Origin: Haliotis asinina
Lineage: Eukaryota > Mollusca > Gastropoda > Lepetellida > Haliotidae
Direction of reading: 5' to 3'
Assembly (NCBI RefSeq): GCF_037392515.1
Contig: NC_090283.1
Span: forward strand, 35,356,249-35,420,248
Length of the DNA: 64,000 bases
In this document: positions 24,713 through 36,954 of the stretch, in pieces
How positions within the stretch are numbered: position 1 is the first letter of the stretch
Layout of the letters: every line of letters starts with the position of its first letter
Notes under the pieces: generated by a model
What the model was told of the DNA's origin: nothing
Seen by the model: only the letters and a program-made list of their open reading frames with translations
The model's database searches: none
Program-made: the position numbers and the translations under genes

Positions 24713-27700
24713 TCGCGGGATCCCCAATAAGACTCTGGTTGCAAACGATTTCTTGGCACTTATGTTGATCATTGCGTTTACATACTTAAATGCTCTTCAA
24801 CTAGCTATAGCTTTAAGACATACGATAATATATTCGTTGCACTGTTTATCAACGACAGAATGTTTTACCATTTATATATACATGCACGTCCATTTGTTAT
24901 TTAAGTATAAATGTCTCTCGTCATGACATTGCCTATGTAACGTAACAATTTCTGCATTGGCAGAAAATATATGTACATGCATACATGAAAATCATACGGT
25001 GTGGAAGCGTGAGGATGGGCTCCATTTGGAATTGTGTATGCATATGCGAGGTAGTTAGACGAGGGAAAGAATATCATCTGAGGAGAAGCGTAAGTTACAC
25101 AGTTGATGCGAAGGCAGGATGCGAGGAACAAGTAGATGCTGCAGAGTAATTACAGAGTCGCTGATATATAGCAGGCGACAGTGCTGAACGCAGCTGCTCC
25201 TTATCATGGCAGCAGCACGTTTAACACTATCAATGTCACACAGATTAAACACGGATAGCGGGTCATTGAGACTCACGAAAAGATCCAAGCGAGGTGACCC
25301 AAGCCTTTAATAACGTTAGGAATGGATTTTAAATACACGTATGGCCCATGCCCGTGTCGTACGATGCAAAGCTCGCCTGGTGAAACTGAGAAAGGGACGT
25401 ACTTAAATCGAAGGCGACTGGCGAACTACACACTGGGTGGAGGCCGAGCGATAGGGCGAAGCCAATTGAAATAGATCGAGTACTTTTACAGCCACAGTTT
25501 GCACGGCAGTTTACGGCTTTTTTGTGCGAGTCATTAAATATTCATTTAGAGGTGGAAATATTCATGACGTTTAAGATCGAGGTGTTGGCAGTAATAAAAT
25601 GCTGTGAGTACATTTCGCTTCACTGCAACAGGATCAGACAGTTGAACTATGTCGGCATGTGTCATTTGTCAAACACCCAAGGGAAATTGTGGTTTAGAAT
25701 GAGGAAAACGAACTACAAGGTGACAAGCGCATATTTAGATCCACAGATAATATCGCATTTATAGAGCGGTGTGCACTAATGACTTTCTGACTGTCATTAA
25801 TATGTTATTCTCATGCGCGGTTATGAACGGGTCAATTGCTTAACGAGTATAGAGGCCTGCTAATTTGCTCTTTATCATGTAGTACACATATCGGTGTACG
25901 CGGAAGTGTCAGCTGTTAAACTGTATCAACATATTGGAATATGTTACGCTTACACATTAAAAACCTCAACTGAAGTAGTAGTTTGAATGTTACCAGAAAC
26001 TCAGCAATGTGTATGTTCAGGAATACGCCTGATTTACTAGCTAGGTGCAAAAGTCCGAGGCGTAGCAAAGACACGTGTCCTTCCTTCCTTTCAATGTAAG
26101 TGTTTTCGTTTTATCAGATTCGCAGTTAAGAATAAAACAAGAATATTGCCTTGTATGATATTAATGGCCATAATAGTATTTCTTTTGAATATATTAAACC
26201 CTGCTTCTTTCATCAAACAAACTAAAGCTACTGAAAAGGCAGTATACATTTGTATATACAGACTGACATATAATGGTTAACTGTTTGTTCCATGTGTACA
26301 TTTAATACTACATGTATATTATGTAAATGTAATGAGTGTCAATAATTGACATGTTCTACATAGTTGCAGTAGTATCATTAATATCACTATAGGATCAACA
26401 ATGCAGTCAAGATGTGCATCACTACCCGAGACATTAGAACTCTATATTTGTATTTATCTTACACTTTAAAGTTTCTGACAAACACGCCATTATAGAAGTA
26501 TGGTATCTTAATGTACAGCTAGTAAAAACTCATCAACAGCCAAGACCCAAACACCAGCGAAAAATATGTACGTCTCCAGTTAAAAACAATAAATGAATTA
26601 CAGGTACTCCGGCGGCACTTCCACTCCTTCACAGAGGTCACGTTAGCCTAACAATGTCACGTCGACCTACCGCGATCCGCAACATACCGTGTTTCCCTGG
26701 TTATGATAGAGAAGTGATAAAGTGTCCTACATTTCCTGATCGGTGGGCCTCACTACCAACGCTGATAGACTGTTGTCTGTACCCAAGTAGGTGGCACACA
26801 TATATGCTGGTACACCCGCCAGTAAACATATGTAGGTAACTGCATGTAGGTATTAATCGCCGATAGTAAACACACGAGGAAGTGCGCTATTCATTTCAAA
26901 AGCGCCTTATGTCTAACCGGGGAATTCCCCATTCTAATATAGTGTAGCATTTATCAATATATCATTACCATGTTCACATATATAGCACCGAGTGTTTACT
27001 TGCAGGAGGCATCAAACAGCTGGAGGTTATTTACTTTGCGGGAGAAGGTATAGCTTACCTCATAGCTATGTGATTACTAACTTCAGCGTGGAATGCCAAA
27101 GGTTTCGTCACCGTGCTCTCAAAAGGTTTATGCATGCATATGCTCTGCGATTTGATTGAAAGATTACACGCATGTTTCACTGAATCGTGTGCTTGTCTGC
27201 ATTTGGACTCAGTTAGATGTCCGACTTCCTGTTTGAAGTACGGCCTGATGTGTCTGTCCTGTGAGCGGAACCTCCATTAGCAGGAGGCATGGAATGTTAC
27301 CTGGCACCCAGTCGTGCCATGCTGATTTTTAAAGCATATTTCTGCTATTTATGTTATGTTTTCCCGTGGAGGTCTATGCAGAACGATAGAAGTCACTGAG
27401 CAAAATATGGTGTTATAATTTATTATTTAACCTACCTGCATGAGGAAGGACGGCTTCTACTGGCTACACATGTAAACAGCTTGCTTCATACACATTTCAT
27501 AGGACGTGCGGCACGTCACCAACTGGGTTGTGTGTTTTCATGCCTGTGATAGTTGCTATTATCCTTTTAGGAGTACACATTTTCTGTTACCTGTATGTCT
27601 TACAGGTGCACAAGATACCTATCTATCTTGTCTGTATAATTGTATTGTTAGTCACTCATAACGCGACGCAGTGGGATTTTATTTAGATATTATCTTATTA

Positions 27701-29645
27701 ACATGGTATAACTTATTGCCCAAATCTGTTCCCAGATGTCTTCGATTAAACTAAAAAGCTATGAATTGTACTTAACCATACTTAGCATGCCATATATAGG
27801 AAATGTATAAGTAAATAGTAACGCCGCGTTAACATTGCTTCACTTATCCTCATTGACATTATGATTAAAAACGCGAATCAAATTTCATACTGGAATCAGG
27901 TGTGGAGCACCAGCTCTAGAGACAAATTTGTCTTCCTTGTCTGCCCAACTCTACGGAGCGTAAAAGGTGATGAAGCTAAACTAGTGAAGAAGCTATGTGA
28001 AGATATCACTGGAAAAAAAACGATGGCAGGTGCACATAATGTAATGTGTTCCACGTTGTTTGTTGCACATAGAGGGACGTTGCCAAAATGTCTTTGTGTC
28101 CATCCCCAGTTTACTTTCTGCCCGAAATGTCATTATATAACTTGTACTAGATTCAGATTCGGGATTTTTAATTTCATGCTATTTTAGAAGTCAGTCTCAG
28201 AAGTTACAAATGTTAAATCCACGTAAATCATTTCTAGTTAGAAAACTCCCTTGCATCATGGTTGATGTGGAGATGCCTGCAGCGCCTGTTGTGTTCAGCC
28301 ACTGTTCTGACATGCCTAGCTCATACAACAACTGCTGGCAGCGTAATAAGACTTCACCCAATCCTACCCCTGCACTGCTATTGACATTTTGCCATTTCTA
28401 GACGCATATATAATACTGATTTATTAAAGTGATTATTGAAAATGTTTCGTAGAATAATAGAAATAAAGTCCGTATCCGCTCTGTTGATTCGTGTTCAAAT
28501 GTGATTTGACGTTTGGGTGTACTCGATTAAAGATATTTGTGTTTCAAAGAAATCTGGATTGGTAAACAAAACAAGACAAAATTTTAGTGCATCCACATGG
28601 TGCGAAACATAATAGTGGAGTCTGTCTAAAATTGTAATGATGCAGTTATCCTTTCCATGCGCAAGTTTAAATTTGCTCATATCTGTTGTATTTGACGATA
28701 AAATCGTGAACTAGTTGAATGATGTCCATGCTTATGAAACTTCTAACTGAACTATATAAGCATTAATGTCAGGTCTTACTAATGCATGTGAAAGTGCACA
28801 GTCTTCCTCATATTATCTCATTTTGGCAGGTAAAGCAAAATTAAGTTGAGTCCTCAAACTGATATCCATCCACAGGAACAATCTGAGGTTACTGATAAGT
28901 GGCGTCTAACCTGATCAACGTTCAAGTCGATCCGAGTCTGAGGCGGTAGTGATGGAACCATAATTAAAGTCCAGGTTATTCGTAATTCTATGAGAACGAG
29001 CTGATCAGTGATTAAATTAATGCAACGAATCTACATTAGTTATACCTCCTCAGGTGGAAACGATTTGGCATAAGACTGGAATCAATAGTTGACTGTGGGT
29101 TTGACATATTTCTAAGAGTATATTTGTTACTTTCAGATACTTGAAGTACTATAAGTTTGTTGAACTATTCAAGTGAAATAACATTTCTAAATTTGTAAAA
29201 TGTAATCAGTTTGAAGCGATGTCTTCATTCTTTCAAAGGTTGAATGTTTTTGCTTCGTTATATATTTTGACATAGCTCATACCACGACTTGACACACAAC
29301 TAATTGGCAGGGCGTCCGATTACAAAGTCTTCAGTAGTCATGATAGTTACACTTGTTCCAGGTATCACAACACCAGTAGTCGAAGTTAGATAGGATAAAT
29401 AACCTACGTAAAATCAGGTGAATTTCTGGTCAGCCTGTACATGAAGCTCGTTTATTGGATTTACTTCTCTAATAAAAAATATAATTACGTTGATTTGCAT
29501 TTTCCATTAGCAATCACTTGGAAGTGTAATTCTTAAATTTTGATGACTTTGTACTTCAGTTATAAGAGTACCTTCCATGCGTAAAGTTGGTCCGACTTTA
29601 CGGCTAAATGATATAGGGTTGAATCCGACTTGCCCTTTGTGGGGG
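24713..29645. other. Long single-copy non-coding stretch
   Basis: About 4.9 kb with no supported gene. The longest open frame is 108 codons (27861-28187 plus), not recognised. The interval 25300-25800 is free of repeats and could include conserved regulatory DNA (inference only). Confidence 0.45.
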
Positions 29646-30184
29646 CCAGGTTAGAATTGTGTTGGTTAAATCGTTATTGATACAATATGCTGTGGATATA
29701 TATCCATCCTAGGACCTTGGGGATCCCTGGTTGTATATAGTTTGATTCTTCTGAACTGGAACCATTAAACTCTTTTTTTCTTAATAACTTTTCAGCTATT
29801 TCAGAAGACCACACAAAATACCATAGGCGTTACGTTTATGTGTGATACCTTCGTGCCATCCCCTATATTTCCTTACATCGCAAACCAGCTCTAATTTCAT
29901 TCCTTCGTCTAATGCACTAGCAATAAAATTATGTAGATATTTGAGTTGATTTGATGTTGAGTCACCTACCATAAATCCGGATTGAAGATTAGCAATAGGG
30001 TCAGTTCCCTGAAAAAAAAACCCACATGTTTGTAAATACACTTTTCAAAACTTTTCGCTACGCAACTCTGAAGTGTTACATGCAGGTCTATAGTTTGAGC
30101 ATTCATGTATGCCACCTTTTTATCAATTGGCATTATTGATACTTGTTTCCCGACTGTCGGAATACATTTAATTCGGAGAGACAA
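29646..30184 (-). pseudogene. LINE (non-LTR) reverse transcriptase fragment, frameshifted
   Basis: Minus-strand remnant of a non-LTR reverse transcriptase. In order on the minus strand: MPIDKK..., then a weak SNYRP in a shifted frame (about 30085-30105), VTLQSCVAKSFEKCIYKHV, a frameshift at the A9 run (30010-30019), and NLQSGFMVGDSTSNQLKYLH. Next come ALDEGMKLELVCDV, whose Asp matches catalytic motif A, and WHEGI. Further on are a decayed GVPQGS-type box near 29710-29735 (reads as GIPK-VLG with two codons missing) and an INDL-like word near 29680. Two open frames of 72 and 81 codons cover the best part. Neither the endonuclease domain nor an intact YxDD box is present. The parent enzyme would reverse-transcribe LINE RNA at a nicked target. 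This copy is dead. The clade is uncertain within the Jockey/CR1-like group. Confidence 0.82.
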
Positions 30185-30954
30185 GTTACAGACTAGCTAG
30201 GCTAGTCTCCGTTAATCTATGTAGTTTGTTGCCATGCCATCCTACTGCGTTTCTTTAGGTGTATGTGCAGAAAGAAGAATATCACCGACTTCATCCAAAT
30301 TCAAATTCTCAGACTGTAATCTTCCCTGACTTTAACTTCTTTGAGAGGCATTTAGAAGTTGGAGTAGTAAGGAAGATGACAATATATGGATGAACAACGT
30401 CTTTATTGCTATGAGAACGTGTTGTTATTGTGTCTGGCGTCCTACCCAAATCAAACTGTACAAACAAATCCTCTAACCTGTATATATGCTCCTTTCCTCA
30501 TACTGTTCATCACTTGTTTGATAACGGAGTTAGAACCTACACCAAAACGTCGCTCTCATAGCAACAAAGAAGTTGTTCATCCACATTTTGTCATCCTTCC
30601 TTCACTGACTTTACTCGGCCCAATAATCAGAAGCTGAGAATCGGGGTTTCTTGCTATTTGACACACCAGCGGAAACGACGAATTTCGGTCTATTGTTATA
30701 TACTTGTTAAACTGTCTCCACCGCATCTTAGTACTCTTTGGTATATTTAATATTTTATCTCTTTTTGATTCATAATCTCCTTTAACTTTTCTGACTGATG
30801 ATTATTGCTTTGTTCCAGGCTTGTCTAAATTTGTCCCAGTCTGCGACTAAATCCTTGGCAGATTTATATAGTACAAAAAGCACGTAGCATCATCATTCAG
30901 ATGCTGGAATATTTTAGTGAAGTTTTCTTTTCAACCGTCTTTTTGTAATGGCGT
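30185..30954. other. Single-copy non-coding stretch
   Basis: No gene seen. It may contain further decayed LINE sequence adjoining 30184, but I cannot recognise motifs beyond it. Confidence 0.4.
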
Positions 30955-31266
30955 TTTGATATGATGGCACAAAGTGCCTACCCAACTGCTAAATATTCCA
31001 CTCGATATGATGATAGAAATTGCCTAACCAACAGCTAAATATTATGCTGGACATGGTGGTAGAAAGTGATAGTAGAAACTGTCTGTCCAACAGCTAAATA
31101 TTCCACTCGATATATCGGTAGAAACTGCCTATCCAACTGCTAAATACTACGCTAGACATGGTTATAGAAAGTGATAGTAGGAACTGTCTGTCCAACTGCT
31201 AAATCTTCCACTCGATATGGTGGTAGAAACTGCCTATCCAACTGCTAAATATTATACTCGAGATGA
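30955..31266 (+). repeat. Dimeric tandem repeat, 46+58 bp
   Basis: Units start GCTAAATATTCCACTCGATA or GCTAAATATTATGCTGGACA and alternate between a short form of about 46 bp and a long form of about 58 bp containing GAAAGTGATAGTAG. This gives a ~104-bp dimeric unit present about 2.5-3 times. Confidence 0.85.
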
Positions 31267-31925
31267 CATTTCAAAAGTAGAAAGAACAACCTTCTCGGGA
31301 AATGACCACAATGAAAGTAGACCTTCTGTGTCGGTTCCAGTACATCTCCTTTTACTCAACGCACTAATTATTCACAGGCGTGAGGAGGGATGTTAAATGG
31401 TATTTGACCAAAGCAGTACCGCATGGGAAGAAAGACTGCAGCAAAACATAGGAAGAAATATGTCAGAACATTTATGGTAAAGTTTGCTGTATCCCTCTTA
31501 CATAACCCAAACAAACAGACAATTGTCCAACTAAACCGCCATTTTAAGAGATATGTTTGAATTAGGTTGCACTTTTAAAATATTTTGAATGTATATATTT
31601 ATTACACTTTAAACCATTGTTGTTAATATCATCACTGGATTTTATGATGTCGTATGTCAGCTATCATATTACAACGGAAAATTGCTCCGCTCACTACTCG
31701 TATGTGTAGCCCTACCCACTGAAGTGTACAGTCACGTTGTCAAACAGGTATATTTCTGTACTTGGAACATGATGTATTATCTTGGGATGAGAGGGCGTGT
31801 CAACCCTACAAGGCCAAGTCCGTAGCTCCTTCACCGATCTTGGTGCAACCAACCCACACTATCGTCACTTGATTACCAATACACTGCACACGTAGATTAT
31901 CGGCATTGATACAGGGACATATGTA
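31267..31925. other. Single-copy non-coding stretch
   Basis: AT-rich with no supported feature. Confidence 0.45.
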
Positions 31926-32223
<298 letters not shown>

Positions 32224-32706
32224 GCCTATACCCTTGGAAGTAAAAGTGTGCTGGCCCTATACCCTCCCAGGTAAAAGTGTGTTGGCCCTACACCCTTCAA
32301 AGTAAAAGTGTGTTGGCCCTATACCCTCCCAGGTGAGAGTGTGTTGGCCCTATACCCTTGGAAGTAAAAATGTGTTAGTCTATACCCTCCCAGGTAAAAG
32401 TGTGTTGGTCCTACACCTTTGAAAGTAAAAGTGTGTTGGCCCTATACTCTTCAAAGTAAATGTGTGTTGGTCTATACCCTCCCGGGTAAAAGAGTGTTGG
32501 CCCTATACCCTCCCAGGTAAGAGTGTGCTGACCCTACACCCTTCAACGTAAAAGTGTGCTGGCCCTATACGCTCCCAGGTGAAAGTGTGTTAGCCCTATG
32601 CCCTTCAAAGTAAAAGTGTGTTGGCCCTATACCCTCCCAGGTAAAAGTGTATGGTCACATTCTCTACCAGGTGAAAGTATGTTGGCACTGTACACTCCCA
32701 AGTAAT
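32224..32706 (+). repeat. Minisatellite, ~31-bp unit (subfamily A)
   Basis: About 15 units contain GGCCCTATACCCTCCCAGGT and AAAAGTGTGTT. They abut the GTAT microsatellite directly. The unit shares TGTTGGYCCTATAC...AGTAA with the 37-bp array downstream, so both descend from a common ancestor repeat. Confidence 0.92.
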
Positions 32707-32799
32707 GATCGCACAAATCGATCATAGCGCTACGCCGATTGTCTCCAGTCTCCAACATAAGCTTAAGATGGTTGTATCACTAGCAGTTCCCGAGTAATC
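32707..32799. other. Interruption between related arrays
   Basis: About 90 bp of non-repetitive sequence separates the 31-bp and 37-bp subfamilies. Confidence 0.6.
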
Positions 32800-34240
32800 G
32801 TCTGTTGGTCGTGTATACTCCTATGTAACAGTATGTTGGCCCACGCTCTGTGAAGTAATAGTATGTTGCCCTATACTCTGTGAAGCAATGTTATGTTGGT
32901 CCTATACCCTGTTGAGTAATACTACATGTATGTTGGTCCTATGCTTTGCCAACTAATATTACATGTATGTTGGTCCTATACTTTGCCAAGTAATACTACA
33001 TGTATGTTGGTCCTATGCTTTGCCAAGTAATACTACATGTATGTTGGTCCTATGCTTTGCCAACTAATATTTCATGTATGTTGGTCCTATGCTTTGCCAA
33101 GTAATACTACATGTATGTTGGTCCTATGCTTTGCCAAGTAATACTACATGTATGTTGGTCCTATGCTTTGCCAACTAATATTTCATGTATGTTGGTCCTA
33201 TGCTTTGCCAAGTAATACTACATGTATGTTGGTCCTATGCTTTGCCAAGTAATACTACATGTATGTTGGTCCTATGCTTTGCCAAGTAATACTACATGTA
33301 TGTTGGTCCTATGCTTTGCCAACTAATATTTCATGTATGTTGGTCCTATGCTTTGCCAAGTAATACTACATGTATGTTGGTCCTATGCTTTGCCAAGTAA
33401 TACTACATGTATGTTGGTCCTATGCTTTGCCAAGTAATACTACATGTATGTTGGTCCTATCCTTTGCCAAGTAATACTACATGTATGTTGGTCCTATGCT
33501 TTGCCAACTAATATTTCATGTATGTTGGTCCTATGCTTTGCCAAGTAATACTACATGTATGTTGGTCCTATGCTTTGCCAAGTAATACTACATGTATGTT
33601 GGTCCTATGCTTTGCCAAGTAATACTACATGTATGTTGGTCCTATGCTTTGCCAACTAATATTTCATGTATGTTGGTCCTATGCTTTGCCAAGTAATACT
33701 ACATGTATGTTGGTCCTATGCTTTGCCAAGTAATACTACATGTATGTTGGTCCTATGCTTTGCCAAGTAATACTACATGTATGTTGGTCCTATGCTTTGC
33801 CAACTAATATTTCATGTATGTTGGTCCTATGCTTTGCCAAGTAATACTACATGTATGTTGGTCCTATGCTTTGCCAAGTAATACTACATGTATGTTGGTC
33901 CTATGCTTTGCCAAGTAATACTACATGTATGTTGGTCCTATGCTTTGCCAAGTAATACTACATGTATGTTGGTCCTATGCTTTGCCAACTAATATTTCAT
34001 GTATGTTGGTCCTATGCTTTGCCAAGTAATACTACATGTATGTTGGTCCTATGCTTTGCCAAGTAATACTACATGTATGTTGGTCCTATGCTTTGCCAAC
34101 TAATAGTACATCTATGTTGGTCCTATACCCCGTGAAGTAATAGTATGTTCGTCCTATACTCTACGAAGTAATAGCATGTTGGCCCTATATTATAATACGC
34201 AATTGTATGTTGGCACTAGGACTGAGTCAAGCATGTCGTA
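32800..34240 (+). repeat. Minisatellite, 37-bp unit, highly homogenised with higher-order pattern
   Basis: The edges (32800-32925 and 34125-34240) are diverged units with CTGTGAAGTAATAGTATGTT. The core (about 32925-34120) is some 32 near-perfect 37-bp units made of TGTTGGTCCTATGCTTTGCC and AAGTAATACTACATGTA. A variant unit with CCAACTAATATTTCATG recurs at exact multiples of 37 bp. CAACT starts are at 32950, 33061, 33172, 33320, 33505, 33653, 33801, 33986 and 34097, that is every 3, 3, 4, 5, 4, 4, 5 and 3 units. The low divergence points to recent expansion. Confidence 0.97.
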
Positions 34241-34763
34241 TTGTTTGTCTGGTACACTGGTAAACAGTAGTTCGGTGGTTCTGTACTCTCCATGAGTTAG
34301 TTGTACACCGACTCCATATTTTGTCAAGTTATGTGGTATTGCTGTCGTGGCCTCTCGGTGTCAAGGAATACTATATTTGATAAACCTTGTCAGTCAGCTG
34401 CAGACATTTTATCGATTCTGATTCGCCGGAAAATTTAATTTGAGAAGTTGGAGGTGTTGATTATGGCAAGATTTAGATGAATGTAACCGCATTTGGACTT
34501 GGACTACATGACGCATATCCGCGCTATTGACAGCTCTAACAAGTCCTGGGGATGTCAGCAAAGTTAATTCGACATTGATTTTTTAAAATTCAGCATTTAA
34601 TCCGGTTTCAAAAGTAAACCTCGTCTCTCCGAATTCAATTTCGTTCAACATTTTATTTAATCTAGCCAATTCAAAAAGTTGATGGTCTTTCAGAGAGAGG
34701 CTCGTTCTTTACTAAGCTGAACGAAGGATTCGGTAAACTCTGTTCTTGCTTCATTGGATTTTC
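34241..34763. other. Single-copy non-coding stretch
   Basis: AT-rich, no supported gene or repeat. Confidence 0.45.
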
Positions 34764-35592
34764 ACTTATACAGTGTCTACACCACCGACTGAGACATCCC
34801 GACAGACACAGTGTCCACACCACCGACTGAGATATCCCGACAGAGACAGTGTTTACACCACCGACTGAGATATCCCGACAGAGTGTCTACATCACTGACT
34901 GAGACATCCCGACAGACACAGTGTCTACACTAGCGACTGGGACATCCCGACAGACACAGTGTCTACACCAGCGACTGGGATAACCCTACAGACACAGTGT
35001 CTACACCACCGACTGTAATATCCCGACAGACAGTGTCTACACCAGCGACTGTAATATCCCGACAGACACAGTGTCTACACCAGCGACTGGGACATCCCGA
35101 CAGACACAGTGTCTACACCAGCGACTGGGATATCCCGACACAGTGTCTACATCACTGACTGAGACATCCCGACAGACACAGTGTCTACACCAGCGACTGG
35201 GACATCCCGACAGACACAGTGTCTACACCAGCGACTGTAATATCCCGACAGAAACAGTGTCTACACCAGCGACTGGGATATCCCGACAGACACAGTGTCT
35301 GCACCACTGACTGGGACATCCCGATAGACACAGTGTCTACACCAGCGACATGGACATCCCGACAGACACAGTGTCTACACCACCGACTGAGATATCCTGA
35401 CAGACACAGTGTCTACACCAGCGACTGGGATATCCCGCCAGACAGTGTCTACACCACCGACTGTAATATCCCGACAGACAGTGTCTACACCACCGACTGT
35501 AATATCCCGACAGACACAGTGTCTGCACCACTGACTGGGACATCCCGACAGACACAGTGTCTACACCACCGACTTGGACATTTCTATAGATA
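34764..35592 (+). repeat. Minisatellite, ~38-bp unit with palindromic core
   Basis: About 22 units contain GACAGACACAGTGTCTACAC and CAGCGACTGGGATATCCC. Each unit carries AGACACAGTGTCT, a near-palindrome able to form a small hairpin. Some units lack 4-6 bp there. Open frames of 79, 124 and 121 codons on both strands are artefacts. Confidence 0.94.
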
Positions 35593-36954
35593 GTTTCACT
35601 GCGTGACATCTGGAAGGCAGCGGTGTTACCTACAACCAGAAGACAGGTCCAAGCCTCAGCTACTGTGAAATCTTGACAAGGGGGCATCTTGCAACTGCAC
35701 ATTACACCCTTGCCGACTTAAACCTACTCCCCGACACCTATTGGAACATGTCGCCTGAAATGCAGTATCCCTGCACATCTCTGGGACCGTATATCAGCTA
35801 CCATAGAACACGAGATAATGCAAACTGGTAGAACTGTGATAGTGATTGGAGCCCCGCCCACTACCGACCCGTCTCTGGGTATATCGATCTCGCTGTCCCG
35901 TTCTTCCGGATTCTAAGGTCAGGTCAGCGTGCCCTGCAAAGGGAAAGGGGAGACCGTTAACTCAAAACAGGAAAAAGTTTGACTGCCTTCCCCTGTGGTA
36001 TGAATACATAGTAAGTGAAACCTGTTAATGTCTGGAGCAAAATGAACACATTGAAGTATGACGTTAGATAATGACTACATATTTGTTTGAACACCAAAAG
36101 CTGAGAATTTGAGAGTGAATAACATCATCGAAAACAGAATACCACCCTGCCTTATATTGGGTATGCATACTTCTTTCAACACCGACAAGGTCATGCACAA
36201 GGTTCCGTTGGCATTTGTCATTAGCCAGGGAGGCCAGGTGTCTCTCTCCCTTCCATTGTAACAAGGGTCGGATGTCCTGAATCAATCCGGACATACGTGT
36301 TCACTCTCTGTGTCAGTCTTGAAACAGGTGTCTTCTCCATTGGTCCAGGGTCATGCACATGTTCACCCTCTGACCCAGCAAGGGCCACATTCTGGGTCTA
36401 GATGAAGGCTGGAACACGATTAGACAGATGTTTCTGTCTGGTTTCAGTTCAGTCGAGGTACGTGGCTGAGTCCAAGAGCACAGGGCAGATGACTCCCCAA
36501 GCACAACCCTCGGAAGGTACCATCTCTCTGGGTCTAGAATGATCAGCAAACCGCTCCCTCGATTTACGGCGGCCTCATTGACTCCATAATATGCTGTGTC
36601 CTTTCTCTTGGTCTAGAACTTGGTCTATAGATGTGTTCTATCGATTTACAGGGGCAAGTGTCAAGTTATAGAGTAAAAACACTGTCCAGGTGTTAATAAT
36701 ATAATACGGGCATTTCTAATGCGTTGAATTCGTCACCACGGAGAAGCCTGCTCAAACCGCTACAATGTGAAAAGAATTACCCCGGCTAACCCAAGCTGCC
36801 AGTGAGGCGCTGGAAGGTTAATAATCACATGACCTATCCCACAGGGTACCCATTTCAACAGAGGCGAACAGCGGTAGTTTTGAACAAACTCACTTGCCTA
36901 AGGTGAGGCCTCATGTGTTTACACTATGGTTGAAGCACAAAGGCTTGGTATAAC
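35593..36954. other. Single-copy stretch with a possible old dispersed repeat
   Basis: No supported gene. Open frames are 78 codons or less. The part at about 36775-36915 (with GGGTACCCATTTCAACAG, GGCGAACAGCGG and CACTTGCCTAAGGTGAGG) resembles a type of dispersed repeat I have seen in invertebrate genomes, but I cannot name the family. Confidence 0.35.

Noticed and set aside
32925-34130. CRISPR-like array of 37-bp direct repeats
   Set aside because: Units are directly adjacent with no unique spacers, and the context is eukaryotic. It is a minisatellite.
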